This document shows, piece by piece, positions 22,509-32,249 of a stretch of DNA of 39,901 nt (position 1 is its first letter; each line of letters begins with the position of its first letter). A program made the position numbers and the translations under genes. The notes beneath the pieces were generated by a model, which was not told where the DNA came from, searched no databases, and saw only the letters and a program-made list of their open reading frames with translations. This DNA is from Lysobacterales bacterium. Its GTDB lineage: Bacteria > Pseudomonadota > Gammaproteobacteria > Xanthomonadales > Xanthomonadaceae. The DNA lies in NCBI GenBank assembly GCA_016718605.1, contig JADKCY010000016.1, positions 1-39,901 on the forward strand, written 5' to 3'.

Positions 22509-23330
22509 ATGGCTGCAACGAGTGGTAAAGAATATCCTGTCGGCTTGCGGTATGGTTCGGTGTTTGCGCTGACTTCGCTGGGCATCCCTAGCGCGACTAA
22601 CGCGACGGTGTACGAGGGCTTGCAATTCACGGGCGCGAATGCGTTCAACCTTGAATACCCCGACCCGCGCAAGATCGATCACCCCGGCGACGACCGGCTC
22701 ATGGCGACGGACTACATGCCGCCTATCGAAAGCGCCACGGCGACGATTGAAGTCTCGCGCTACGATATGACGCTGAACTCGTTCTTGACGGGCGTCAAGA
22801 CGTTCGCAGAGCAAGATCAAACCATGATGCTATGGGGGACTGACGCACAGGGCGACGAGCCGACTGTCGCGCTGTTTTTGTATCAGCAATCGTTGAACGG
22901 CGTCACGAAGGCCCGCAACTGGCGATACTATGTCATCCCGGCTTGTCGCTGCATCCCCAAGCCCGCGCCGATGACCGCCGATCAGACGAACGTCACCTAT
23001 AACGTGACGATCAGCCCGACGACTACCGCTCTGTGGGGCATCGCCTACACTGACGCGATCAACGGCGCAACTGAGGCGGCTATCATCGAAGGCCATAGCG
23101 AGTACCAGCCGTGGATTGCGGCATGGCGCGGTGATGCGTCGGCTACGGATTTCTCGTTTAGCGCGACGAAGCAAGCGAAGGCTACGACCAAGATCAACGT
23201 CTGGACCGTGACTGACGCGGGCGTCGTGACGGATGTCACTGGCACGGCCACGCTTGCCACATCCAAGATCACCATCGCAGGCCCACTTCCCGCGACTACT
23301 TCGATTGTGGCGCTCTATGAAATCGCCTAA
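22509..23330 (+). CDS. Major tail (tube) protein
   Basis: 273 aa. Starts MAATSGKEYPVGLRYGSVFA and is beta-rich with features of siphovirus tail-tube proteins (IESATATIEVSRYDMTLNSF, FAEQDQTMMLWG). A separate C-terminal beta domain covers roughly residues 205-273 (FSFSATKQAKATTKINVWTV), like the surface-exposed Ig-like extensions of such proteins. Located directly before the frameshifting chaperone, the standard position. GGAG 11 bases upstream. Confidence 0.7.
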   Translation: MAATSGKEYPVGLRYGSVFALTSLGIPSATNATVYEGLQFTGANAFNLEYPDPRKIDHPGDDRLMATDYMPPIESATATIEVSRYDMTLNSFLTGVKTFAEQDQTMMLWGTDAQGDEPTVALFLYQQSLNGVTKARNWRYYVIPACRCIPKPAPMTADQTNVTYNVTISPTTTALWGIAYTDAINGATEAAIIEGHSEYQPWIAAWRGDASATDFSFSATKQAKATTKINVWTVTDAGVVTDVTGTATLATSKITIAGPLPATTSIVALYEIA

Positions 23331-23625
23331 AGTCGTGACGGTAGGCGAACACACGGTGAAAGTATCCCCCGCAGATGGTATTGCGGGGATGCGCCGTCAT
23401 CGGATCCGCTATGAGCAGAGCAAGATTGATGACGCTGACCCTGATTCGCGCTTGCTGCGCTTGACCACTTATCCTGACATGGTGGCCTGCGCTGATAGTG
23501 TAATTCCGTTTGCGCTGTTCGCGGCCTTGCCGGATGCGTTCTTGTCACAGTGGGAAGCGGCCTGCTATGAGTTGAATCCCCATTGGCTTGACGCGGGAGT
23601 AGGCGAAAAAAAAGTGACGACCTAG
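23317..23625 (+). CDS. Tail assembly chaperone, short form (G-like)
   Basis: 102 aa from ATG 23317, overlapping the end of the tail-tube gene by 14 bases. Small alpha/beta start (VVTVGEHTVKVSPADGIAG) and helices DSVIPFALFAALPDAFLSQW. It ends VGEKKVTT* just after an eight-A run. The next frame continues without a stop, giving a longer G-T-like product as in lambda. The pair recruits tail-tube protein to the tape measure during assembly and is absent from the virion. Confidence 0.7.
   Translation: MKSPKVVTVGEHTVKVSPADGIAGMRRHRIRYEQSKIDDADPDSRLLRLTTYPDMVACADSVIPFALFAALPDAFLSQWEAACYELNPHWLDAGVGEKKVTT
23606..23613 (+). promoter_or_regulatory. Programmed -1 frameshift slippery site
   Basis: Eight A bases read GAA AAA AAA GTG in frame 0; slipping back one base after A-AAA-AAA gives AGT GAC GAC CTA... 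and an open path through the following coding segment. This is the standard A-AAA-AAA heptamer type and occupies the standard gene position between tail tube and tape measure. Confidence 0.75.
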
Positions 23626-23861
23626 TATTATGGTTGTCATCGCATGACACTGGCAACAACCTACCCGACACGGTGACGCTATGGGGCGATGAAGATACCG
23701 CCCGCTATGTGCTGAGTGTGCTAGAGGCCGTCGAATGGAAATGGACGCCTCAGCAGGTGCTAGAACAAAATGAGGCATTGCTTCACGATGTGCTAGTCAT
23801 CGGCGGATTAAGCGGCAAGATACGGCAGATAGAGCGAGATAACGCAAATGGCCGACAATGA
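23613..23861 (+). CDS. Tail assembly chaperone, frameshift extension (T-like)
   Basis: Translated after the -1 slip: SDDLVLWLSSHDTGNNLPDT, then TLWGDEDTARYVLSVLEAVE and helices to the stop at 23861. It lacks a good independent ribosome site (ATG 23644 is in another frame), which supports production only as the C-terminal extension of the short form. The extension binds the tape measure in lambda. Overlaps the tape-measure start by 14 bases. Confidence 0.7.
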   Translation, partial: SDDLVLWLSSHDTGNNLPDTVTLWGDEDTARYVLSVLEAVEWKWTPQQVLEQNEALLHDVLVIGGLSGKIRQIERDNANGRQ

Positions 23862-25218
23862 CATCCTAGTAACCACGCGCTACACAACAGAGGGATATGA
23901 TAAAGCCCTGAGCAAAGCGGATCGCGTCGGCAGCACCATGCTAAAGTTGTCGCGTGATATCGGCGGCATTGGGCGCACGTTCAACAATGAGTTTTTGATG
24001 GGCGTGTCAAATGCGCTGGGCGGAATCGAAGATATGATCGGCGCTGTCTCTGAGTTGGGCAAGTCAATCAAGGCTGTGCCTGCGCTGGGCGGGTTACTGG
24101 CCGGTGCGGGTGGCGCGTTCATCGGTTCAAAGATTTACGATGCGACCATCGGAATGCAACAAGGCACGTCAACCCAAAAGATACTAGACCAACTTGGGCA
24201 ACTCATTGCGGCGGGATTCGACACAAATAAGATCACGCAAGAGTTACGGGTGCAAGCGCAGAATGCACAGATTGACGCGAGTAACGCGGTATTCAACTTT
24301 AAGCAAGGTCTAGCCAAGAATGACCCCGCCGCCAATGCCGTGATAGCGCAAATCCTCGGCGGATTCTCTGGTTTCCTCGGTAACAAAAACATCGGGCCGC
24401 GAGCGCAGGCCGCGCAAGATGTTGCCCAACAACAGCGCGATCAACAGATACTAGGCGAGTTTTACGGCAACATCAACACGAAGATCAAAGCCGCTACAAC
24501 CTATCAAGACAAACTAGCGCAAGCATCAAAGACATACAACGCGGCAGAGTTTGATCGTAAGATGCAACTGTCCCAACTTGAAGCCGACATTACGCAGAAG
24601 CGAATCGCGGCGGCACAGTCGCTAACGTCTGACCTGTCGAAGATGGATTCGCAGTATTACGCAAATCGCTTGGCGGCGGCTGAGTCGTTCGGCCTTGAAA
24701 CGGCACGCGCCGAGGAAGATCACCAACGGCAGATGCGCCAGTTGCAAATGTCGCACGACAAGCGCATGTCGAAGTTGGCTGATAGCCGTGATGCGCTTGG
24801 CCTAGAAGATGAGATTGACGCCTTTGAGAGTGAGCGCAGTCAAGCCGAGGATGAATATAGCGTCATGCAATCCCGGCGCAATCAAGACTACGCCAATCAG
24901 ATGCGCGACATGGAGCGGGCTTTCCAGACGCAACGGCAGGAACGAATCAACGCCTATAATCAACAACTGATTGACATCGCGGCCTACAACAAAGCACAAC
25001 GCGATTTGATTGCCCAACAGATGCAAGCGATTGCGAAAGCCGTCATGGACGCATTCACGCAAGCGGCCAAAGATTATACCGCCGCGCAGAACACGCTGAA
25101 CAACACGAGCAACACGGCGAACGTCACGCAGAATATCAACGGGCAAAGCATGTCACCTGAGCAATACAAGGCGATGACCTACGCGGCGATTCAAGACGTA
25201 TTCGGGGCGGCACGATGA
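23848..25218 (+). CDS. Tail tape measure protein (short)
   Basis: 456 aa. N-terminal VTTRYTTEGYDKALSKADRV is the usual tape-measure opening. Hydrophobic Gly/Ala segments lie at about residues 50-95 (VPALGGLLAGAGGAFIGSKI), and residues 200-400 form a long Gln/Arg/Glu/Ala-rich helical rod (TARAEEDHQRQMRQLQMSHD). At about 0.15 nm per residue the tail would be near 65-70 nm, short for a siphovirus. Overlaps the following gene by four bases. Confidence 0.75.
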   Translation: MADNDILVTTRYTTEGYDKALSKADRVGSTMLKLSRDIGGIGRTFNNEFLMGVSNALGGIEDMIGAVSELGKSIKAVPALGGLLAGAGGAFIGSKIYDATIGMQQGTSTQKILDQLGQLIAAGFDTNKITQELRVQAQNAQIDASNAVFNFKQGLAKNDPAANAVIAQILGGFSGFLGNKNIGPRAQAAQDVAQQQRDQQILGEFYGNINTKIKAATTYQDKLAQASKTYNAAEFDRKMQLSQLEADITQKRIAAAQSLTSDLSKMDSQYYANRLAAAESFGLETARAEEDHQRQMRQLQMSHDKRMSKLADSRDALGLEDEIDAFESERSQAEDEYSVMQSRRNQDYANQMRDMERAFQTQRQERINAYNQQLIDIAAYNKAQRDLIAQQMQAIAKAVMDAFTQAAKDYTAAQNTLNNTSNTANVTQNINGQSMSPEQYKAMTYAAIQDVFGAAR

Positions 25219-25794
25219 CGCGCTACAATTACGCCATCTCTACCACGGGCGCAGACCCCGGCGGCACGGCTCAAATATCCGTTACAGGTACGGCTGTACT
25301 TGGCACGTTGACGGCGTTCAACTCTGAGTTATTCGTAGGCTCAATCATCCATTCCAGCGGGTATGATTTAGTCGTTGCCACTGTGACAGACAACACGCAC
25401 GCGACGGTAGTCACTGCCCCGGCGTCTAATTTCTCTCTTGCGTCGTGGACTGTCACGCACATGGAGAATGTCGAATCGCTGGGAGTCACCCCGCCTAAGT
25501 CCACGTTTAAGCCGTGGGTGTCAACTGTCGATTTAGGCAACGGAACGGCTCATCGCGGGCAATGGGCCTAGCGCGGTGTGGGCGTGGGGCTTCATGTCAT
25601 CGGCCAATCGCAACGCGCTACGGGCCTACTGTACGGGCAAATCGGCGCGGGTGTACATTCGCACGCGCAAGAATGATAGCAGTGACGCCTACGTCACCTA
25701 TAGCGCGGTGATGTTGTGGCCTGACGATGAAGAACGATTCGCTAATCGGCGGCTTAACTTTGCAATTGAGTTTCGTGATTTGGTGGCGCTATGA
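25215..25794 (+). pseudogene. Distal tail protein, frameshifted
   Basis: Two consecutive frames form one sequence. The first runs MTRYNYAISTTGADPGGTAQ to DLGNGTAHRGQWA and stops at 25571. The next begins NGPSAVWAWGF and ends FAIEFRDLVAL at 25794. Joining them as DLGNGTAHRG-NGPSAVWAWGF restores a pattern known in small tail proteins (L-G-[DN]-G-T...G...W-x-W-x-F). One extra base, probably C near 25557-25560, accounts for the break. The whole would be about 193 aa. Role near the tail tip is inferred from order. Confidence 0.6.
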
Positions 25795-25970
25795 GTGACC
25801 CCGTTCGCGTCAAGATTGTCGATGTTAAAATCCCGCTGACATCCGTCATGGTGCTAGTCATCAAGTTTTCGTTCTGCCTTGCGCTATGGGCCGCACTTAT
25901 GGCGGGCCTTGCGTTTGTGGTGCTAACGCTGTTGGGCAATGCACTTGCGCCGATATTTTCTAATCTATGA
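25791..25970 (+). CDS. Small membrane protein in tail operon
   Basis: 59 aa, overlapping both neighbours by four bases (ATGA twice). A short charged N-terminus (MSDPVRVKIVDVKIPL) precedes a hydrophobic region of about 40 residues (VMVLVIKFSFCLALWAALMA and beyond), enough for one or two membrane spans. Function unknown; tight coupling makes it a real gene. Confidence 0.55.
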   Translation: MSDPVRVKIVDVKIPLTSVMVLVIKFSFCLALWAALMAGLAFVVLTLLGNALAPIFSNL

Positions 25971-28927
25971 CCACACTCCCCCGCATTGCTACGGCTGGAG
26001 AACTGGTAAAACTGCGCTCAGACAATCAGAGTAGCAGGCTGTATCTTACTGTCCATTCGCCCGCAACGGTGTACACGGCGCGGCTTGCTGCTGTTCCAGC
26101 GTCAACCGACAAGGTAGCCGAAATCACCTATAACACTGGTAGCGGCACGCTTGCAAACGTCCTGCAAGACATGACGCTATTAGTCGGATCAACTGCGGGC
26201 GCGTATGATGTCGGCATTGCGCGGATTCGCAAAGACGGCACGACCACGGCAGGGACGTTCTACATCGGCGAAACGTCTGAAATAAACTGGACATCTAACG
26301 CATACCTCACGGTGTTGGATTCGTTTGAGTTGTGGCCGCGTCATGTGCGAATCAACCCAAGCGACGGCACTACCCCGCTGATGGATTATGATGTAGCCTA
26401 TACCAATCAGAATCTAGCGGCGGGTTCTATCCCAACGCCTATCATGGGCAGTCACGCGGTGCTATGGCTCAGTGGTCCGTCAGTGACGTATAGCCCGGAT
26501 GCGTCTGACAGTTGGGTAAATGGCGGCACGATAACCGACTACCTATGGACATGCGCGACGGCGGATAGCATTACAGACGATGACACGGCCACGCCTACGT
26601 TTGTGTTTGACACGGCAGGGACGCACAGAATAGCCTTGACGGTGACGGGCGATAATGCCGTGACGTTCACGGGCTATCGTTACGTGTTCGTCGTCACTGA
26701 GGCTAGCGGCGTTACTACTCAGTTTGCGCTTGAATCGTGCGCGGGCGATTACGATACAGGCGGATGGACATACCGCGTCACGTTATACGATGAAGCAACG
26801 CAGTCGCTTATCCGTGATCGGGCCTTGTGTATCTTGCATAGCGTCGATTACTACGGCGACACATTAGGAAGTGTTGGCTATGTGGCGGGCTCTGAAAACG
26901 TGGTGGCAGTCGGCTGGATTTCTGGCGAGTCGATTGTGTGGGCGAGTGAGGATAAGGCGGGGAGCGTAGCGTTTGATGTTCAAGGCCCGCAATACTGGCT
27001 CGGACAAATGACGGCCTTTCCCAGCGGCGTGAAAGATGTGTCAGATTCGACCACGCCGAACAAGTGGACGAAGTTCCAAGCGCTCACGCTCAATAAGTGT
27101 TGGTATCATTTCATGCGCTGGCGTTGCACGGCGACACGGTGTCTTGACGTGTATCCCATAGACGACACGCGGCGCGTCAAACGGCTTGAATCACCGGGCG
27201 GACAAAACATCTGGACGCAACTCACAGAGATAGCCAAGCGTTCTATTCTCGCGGAGCCTTGCGCGGATAGATACGGGCGGCTGTTCTTGCAAATCAATCA
27301 ACAGTATGTCAGCGACCGATCAGCCATGCCAACTGTACAGGCTATCACCTCTCAAGATTGGCGCGGCGAAATCACGCTTGACCGTGCTATTGTTGACTCA
27401 ACCTCATTGGTTGACCTGTCTGGCGTAGCATGGGACGGCGCAACGTCTCAATCATATTTCAGCCTAGCCCCCGGCCATGTGTTCAATCATTACGGAGCCG
27501 TTGAGGTTGTCGATAGGCTTGCGCTGATTGACCAATCGACAAGCAACACACTCGCTGGCCTGTACTCGGCACGGCAGAACAACACCTATCCTAAGATTGA
27601 CCTCCAACTTGGCGCAAACAATCGCTTGATTGACATTGCGCCATACCAGCGGGTGACGCTGGCCGTATCGTCAGGCGATACTGTTCGCGGCGCCACTGAG
27701 GCATTGACGCTCATCCCGCGTGGAGTGTCATATGGCTATCAAGATGGCTATGTTCTGACGGACGTCATGTGCGAGGCTGAGATAATGGCGGCGCTGGCCG
27801 TGACGGGCGATACACCGCCAGACCCGCCAGACCCTCCGATTATCCCGATTGACCCACCAATTGACCCGCCGCCGATTGATCCGGTTCTTCCTAGCGACGC
27901 TAAGTCGGTATGGATGTTTGCGTCGGATGCTATCTATTACTCAGATGATTTCTTTTTGGGTGGTCAACCGACATGGGTTAAAGTAGAAGGCGCAATGCCT
28001 GACGCTGGCACACTGTTGCGCGGTGTGGTGGCAGTTGACGGTTCGTCGGTTTATCTTGCCTACAAAAACGGCGATAACACAGGCATCTATCAATGCACGA
28101 ATCCAAAAGCGGCTGTACCTGTCTGGACTGACATCCTAGCGGGCGAGAAATACAACGTACATTATCTGTACTCCTATGGTCAGAACTTCGACATGGGTAT
28201 CTGGAAGTCAACGCTTTGGGCTGTTGCGTGGGCTGAGGGCGAGGACGTCTTTAGCGCGTACCACTACGGCGTTTATAACGGCGCAACGTGGGCATGGTAC
28301 GGGCGCGCCACCATCATGGACTATACGGGCGCAATTCCTAAAACATATGGGCTTGCTACCAGTTCATTCGGTGACATCTATTATGATCTCGGCACGTATG
28401 CCGTTATCCATGACGGCAATAACACCAACGATGCAAGCGATACCCTGTGGTCATTCTCTGCCACTAGCCAAGTATGCCTGAATGATAACCGCTCAAATCG
28501 GGCAGTCAAGTATCTGTTTACACCGCGTAACGGGCAACGGGTAGGCGGGTCTCTGTCTGACTTTCAAGAATCCGCGTATATATTCGCGGCGACTGTCAAC
28601 GGCTCGATTGACGGCAATAAAGTATTCGTCATCAACACGCGCTTGGATAGCCTAACGCATAACGGCGAAATCTGGATCGGTGACACGACTACTGGCGTAG
28701 CTCTTAAAACACAATGGCTATACGCGCAACGAGTACACGATGCACGATTAGCGGGTGGTGGCCCTTTGGTTGTGACCTTGAAGGGCGTTGCATCCAATAA
28801 CGAGTTTGCCCGCATTAGCAGAGATGGCACAGGCGACACGGCATCATGGGAATCTATGACTGGTAACTTCTGGTCAGTGGCAAGCGGTGATCAGACATTC
28901 GTCAACAGCGGGATAACCTTCGCATGA
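25967..28927 (+). CDS. Large tail-tip/adsorption protein with PKD-like domain
   Basis: 986 aa. Residues about 1-155 are beta-rich. A PKD/Ig-like domain follows at about 165-250 (ITDYLWTCATADS, TPTFVFDTAGTHRIALTVTG). The middle (about 260-610) contains W-rich segments resembling a tail hub or tip protein. A Pro/Asp-rich linker lies at about 615-645 (PPDPPDPPIIPIDPPIDPPP). The C-terminal 340 residues look like a beta-propeller or receptor-binding domain (VYLAYKNGDNTGIYQCTNPK). Probably the tail-tip protein that contacts the cell surface. Overlaps neighbours by four bases. Confidence 0.6.
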   Translation: MTTLPRIATAGELVKLRSDNQSSRLYLTVHSPATVYTARLAAVPASTDKVAEITYNTGSGTLANVLQDMTLLVGSTAGAYDVGIARIRKDGTTTAGTFYIGETSEINWTSNAYLTVLDSFELWPRHVRINPSDGTTPLMDYDVAYTNQNLAAGSIPTPIMGSHAVLWLSGPSVTYSPDASDSWVNGGTITDYLWTCATADSITDDDTATPTFVFDTAGTHRIALTVTGDNAVTFTGYRYVFVVTEASGVTTQFALESCAGDYDTGGWTYRVTLYDEATQSLIRDRALCILHSVDYYGDTLGSVGYVAGSENVVAVGWISGESIVWASEDKAGSVAFDVQGPQYWLGQMTAFPSGVKDVSDSTTPNKWTKFQALTLNKCWYHFMRWRCTATRCLDVYPIDDTRRVKRLESPGGQNIWTQLTEIAKRSILAEPCADRYGRLFLQINQQYVSDRSAMPTVQAITSQDWRGEITLDRAIVDSTSLVDLSGVAWDGATSQSYFSLAPGHVFNHYGAVEVVDRLALIDQSTSNTLAGLYSARQNNTYPKIDLQLGANNRLIDIAPYQRVTLAVSSGDTVRGATEALTLIPRGVSYGYQDGYVLTDVMCEAEIMAALAVTGDTPPDPPDPPIIPIDPPIDPPPIDPVLPSDAKSVWMFASDAIYYSDDFFLGGQPTWVKVEGAMPDAGTLLRGVVAVDGSSVYLAYKNGDNTGIYQCTNPKAAVPVWTDILAGEKYNVHYLYSYGQNFDMGIWKSTLWAVAWAEGEDVFSAYHYGVYNGATWAWYGRATIMDYTGAIPKTYGLATSSFGDIYYDLGTYAVIHDGNNTNDASDTLWSFSATSQVCLNDNRSNRAVKYLFTPRNGQRVGGSLSDFQESAYIFAATVNGSIDGNKVFVINTRLDSLTHNGEIWIGDTTTGVALKTQWLYAQRVHDARLAGGGPLVVTLKGVASNNEFARISRDGTGDTASWESMTGNFWSVASGDQTFVNSGITFA

Positions 28928-31377
28928 CAACACGCGACGAAGCAATCAAAGCCGTATCAGGCGCATTCGCCACTAAGCAAAACGCGGTTGAGTGGCAGAC
29001 TGCCATGCTGGGCGACGGCAAAGGGACTGTGTCCACGGGCGATAATACCGTGTATTGTCGCCTGACTGCAAACTCGTCAGTTGTCGAGGTGCTTAACTAT
29101 CGGGTTGCGCCTGTTGACGGCTTGCTGGTACGCATTGCCAAGACGCCAGAAATGCCGCTACATTGGCAGGTTATCGGGCAAGCCGATCAGCGGGCCGATG
29201 AAGGCAGCAGCACAACAACGGGCGGCATTATCTACAACACACCGCCGCATCAAAAGACACACGCTTATCTAGGCGTCGATCAAGTCAACGTAGATTGGCG
29301 GCAAATCACTACCCTCCGCGTGTACGCCTACAGCGGTTTCACCATTGGCGTGTTGGCTGGCCTGTTGCCACGCCCCGGCGCTGACTTGGTTGTTCCTACT
29401 CAAACGCTTGACCTGTCGGCTAGTGTGCCAACGTCAGGCGGTGCGCGATTCACCCTGATCAGCGTCAACAGCGCGGGCGCGTTAGTGGCAACTGACGGCA
29501 CGGTTGCAACTGGCATTTTAACCCTAACGCTTGGCGACATTCCAGATACCCCAGCGGGCAACTTCCGTTTGGCGGCGGTGCGGCTCTACGCTGGTCAGGC
29601 GGCAATCAGCGAATCGACAACCTCAAATGACATTCGTGATTTGCGGTGGCCTCAGGAACGATTGGCGACAAGCATATCGCCCGCTGACATCACGCTAACA
29701 GATACCCATGTCATCGTCGGCAATGCGTCCGGCGTTGGCGCGGATGTTGCCATGTCTGGCGATGCTACGATTGCCAACACGGGCGCTTTAACATTTGCGA
29801 CTGTCAATAGCAATGTCGGATCATTCACCTATGCAAGCCTGACTGTCAACGCAAAGGGACTTGTCACGGCGGCTTCAAGCGGCACGGCCCCAACAACTGG
29901 CACAGGCACGGCGGGCCGCGTAACGCAATGGTCCACGACTACCACGCTGGGTGATAGCAATATCATCGGCAGCGGTGCTGGACTTCTCACGTTATCGGCG
30001 GCTGGAACATATACGCTGGCAGTCCCTGCGACGGGCGTCGCATTGCTTGGCGACTACGCCAACGCGGGCTATATCGAAACGCTGGCCGCTCTGAAAATAC
30101 CGACCACGTCATCATTGGCAGTCGGCACGCTGCAACAAAACGGCGCTCGATTGCTACACACCTACGGAACGAACAATCTATTTGTCGGCCCCAGCGCGGG
30201 CAATTTCACGCTAACCACGGCCACGGCGGTCGATAACACCGCGCTAGGCGACGCGGTGTTAGCGGCCTTGACGAGCGGGGCGCGTAATTTCGGCGCGGGT
30301 CGATTGGCGTTGAGCAAGTTACAAAGCGGCTCTAATAATTTTGCGCTTGGCGCTTTGGCGATGGAGAACGCGCTGACAACTGCGAACGATACCGCGATTG
30401 GCTATTACGCCATGCATGACGGAACGTCAACGCAAAATAATATCGGCATCGGCGTTTCGGCATTGGAGAAAAACAACGCGGCGGCGGATGGGCGTAACGT
30501 CGCAATCGGAAATGCGTCATTGCAGCTTAACACTGCGGGCGTTCGCAATGTGGCGATTGGTGATAGTGTTGCCAACGGAATGACCGGAAGCTATAACACG
30601 GTGCTAGGCGCGTTCGCTGGCGTGACGGGTAATAACGGTTCGCGCAACATCTACATCGGGTATCAGGCTGGCTACCGCCAAACGTCCCTGAGTGATTTAC
30701 TCATCATAGATAATCAGGCGCAAGCGGCGGCGGCTGACAACATTGACAAGTCGATTATTTACGGCGTCATGTCGTCAACTCCCGGCAATCAGACGCTCAA
30801 CGTCAATGCGCTATTGACGGCGCGTATCATGTCCGCCACAACTAGCGCGCCCGTCGAAGTCCAACGTATCGAAGCGCGTACCACAGGCACGGCGGCGGCT
30901 GGTTTCGGCGGGGCGATTGCCCTAAACCTAGAGAGCGCGTCAACTGCTGATCAAGTCGGCGGGCGGATTGAATGGCTCTGGAATGTGGCAACGCACGCGA
31001 GCGCTGTTAGTGACGTTGTACTCAGCGCGGCCTACAACAGTGGTGCGGCGATTGTTGCAAAAGAGTTCTTGCGCGGGCGTGGTAACGCGGGGATTATCGT
31101 CACAGGTTCACAGACTGGAACGTACACCGCAACGGCTGTTGACTTGACGTTATCGGCTATACATCACTTCGTAGTCGTCACGGCGGCAAGCAAGACAATC
31201 ACGCTACCAGCGGCGGCGGGTTGCACAGGCCGCGAGTACATCATCAAAACAACCGCCGCGAGTACAACGATAGACGGCAACGGCGCGGAGTTGATTGACG
31301 GTGGCGCGACACTGGTTATCTACCAATATGAGGCCGCACAGATTATCAGCGACGGCACAGGATGGCATATCGTATGA
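28924..31377 (+). CDS. Tail fibre with YadA-like head repeats
   Basis: 817 aa. The N-terminal region probably attaches to the tail. Central repeats at about residues 430-560 have the trimeric-adhesin pattern NTALG, NNFALGA, NDTAIGYYA, NNIGIGVSA, NVAIGNASL, NTVLGAFAG, spaced about 23-28 residues apart, which build left-handed parallel beta-rolls in trimers. The C-terminal part (LTLSAIHHFVVVTAASKTIT...TTIDGNGAELIDGG) resembles fibre-tip sequences of phages. A receptor-binding role is likely. Start overlaps the previous stop; the next gene overlaps in turn. Confidence 0.7.
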   Translation: MTTRDEAIKAVSGAFATKQNAVEWQTAMLGDGKGTVSTGDNTVYCRLTANSSVVEVLNYRVAPVDGLLVRIAKTPEMPLHWQVIGQADQRADEGSSTTTGGIIYNTPPHQKTHAYLGVDQVNVDWRQITTLRVYAYSGFTIGVLAGLLPRPGADLVVPTQTLDLSASVPTSGGARFTLISVNSAGALVATDGTVATGILTLTLGDIPDTPAGNFRLAAVRLYAGQAAISESTTSNDIRDLRWPQERLATSISPADITLTDTHVIVGNASGVGADVAMSGDATIANTGALTFATVNSNVGSFTYASLTVNAKGLVTAASSGTAPTTGTGTAGRVTQWSTTTTLGDSNIIGSGAGLLTLSAAGTYTLAVPATGVALLGDYANAGYIETLAALKIPTTSSLAVGTLQQNGARLLHTYGTNNLFVGPSAGNFTLTTATAVDNTALGDAVLAALTSGARNFGAGRLALSKLQSGSNNFALGALAMENALTTANDTAIGYYAMHDGTSTQNNIGIGVSALEKNNAAADGRNVAIGNASLQLNTAGVRNVAIGDSVANGMTGSYNTVLGAFAGVTGNNGSRNIYIGYQAGYRQTSLSDLLIIDNQAQAAAADNIDKSIIYGVMSSTPGNQTLNVNALLTARIMSATTSAPVEVQRIEARTTGTAAAGFGGAIALNLESASTADQVGGRIEWLWNVATHASAVSDVVLSAAYNSGAAIVAKEFLRGRGNAGIIVTGSQTGTYTATAVDLTLSAIHHFVVVTAASKTITLPAAAGCTGREYIIKTTAASTTIDGNGAELIDGGATLVIYQYEAAQIISDGTGWHIV

Positions 31378-31982
31378 GCGTATTCGGAGTTATCCGCGAT
31401 GCAATCACAGGCTTGACGGCTAGTGTTGAGGCACGCAAACAGACGCCAACAAGCAATGCGCTGAATGTGCAAATTGGACCTGGTGACATCATCTCAAACA
31501 TACCCGTGATTATGGATTTCGGTCAGCATCAAATCCATGAGGGCGAGTCGCACGGTTTTGGATATTACACAACCAACCCGGCGACTATTTCTTTCGGCTT
31601 GACCGTCCCCGTGTACAACCCGACGATTGCCGCGCCGCATTTGATTATGCACGTTGACGCCTACGAAGGCGCGGGAGAGATTGCGCTATTTGAGGGCGTG
31701 ACATGGACAGGCGGCACGGCTGGATTGGTGTACAATCGCAACCGTAATAGCGCGACGGCCCCCGGCATGACTGTGACGCAAGGCGTGACTGTGACTGGGG
31801 CAGGCACGCGGCTACCTTATACCTCGTTTGTGGCCGCTGGGCAGAAAGCATCATCCGTGGCTCGTAACCTTGATGAAATTGTGCTAAAATCGAACACGTT
31901 GTACGCAGTGGTGTTCACTGAGATTCTAGCAATCACGCGGTTGGTGATTCACCTTGAATTTTACGAGGACTTGGGAGTATAA
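31374..31982 (+). CDS. Virion protein downstream of the fibre
   Basis: 202 aa from ATG 31374 (ATGA overlap; an in-frame ATG at 31362 lies inside the fibre gene). MSVFGVIRDAITGLTASVEA then a beta-rich body with RNLDEIVLKSNTLYAVVFTE near the end. This resembles small structural proteins that accompany fibres in tailed phages. It could be a fibre accessory or baseplate component. Confidence 0.5.
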   Translation: MSVFGVIRDAITGLTASVEARKQTPTSNALNVQIGPGDIISNIPVIMDFGQHQIHEGESHGFGYYTTNPATISFGLTVPVYNPTIAAPHLIMHVDAYEGAGEIALFEGVTWTGGTAGLVYNRNRNSATAPGMTVTQGVTVTGAGTRLPYTSFVAAGQKASSVARNLDEIVLKSNTLYAVVFTEILAITRLVIHLEFYEDLGV

Positions 31983-31985
31983 AAC

Positions 31986-32249
31986 ATGGCAAGCAAAGAA
32001 GCACGGGATAGCGCATACATCACGGCGGCACGGCAGAACACGCGCCAACTGTGGGAGGCGATCAACAACCTTGTCGAGTTGCAGCGTCAATGGAACGCGC
32101 TGGACTATGGCGCATCACTAACTCCAGGCGTCGGAGAGAATGACGGCATTGTCGCGTCTGACGTTGGCGCGGTGGTGTTTGACACGGCCAATGCGATGGT
32201 GGGTGTACTCAACACCGGCCACGCAACCAACGTGGCGAAACTGCTATGA
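31986..32249 (+). CDS. Small protein, unknown
   Basis: 87 aa, three bases after the preceding stop with GGGAG upstream. Helical N-terminal half (RQNTRQLWEAINNLVELQRQ) and a looser C-terminal half (YGASLTPGVGENDGIVASDV). In the tail operon near its end; may be a structural or chaperone protein. Confidence 0.5.
   Translation: MASKEARDSAYITAARQNTRQLWEAINNLVELQRQWNALDYGASLTPGVGENDGIVASDVGAVVFDTANAMVGVLNTGHATNVAKLL

Noticed and set aside
22830..23354. 174-codon minus-strand frame
   Set aside because: Antisense to the tail-tube gene; Arg-rich shadow with no ribosome site.
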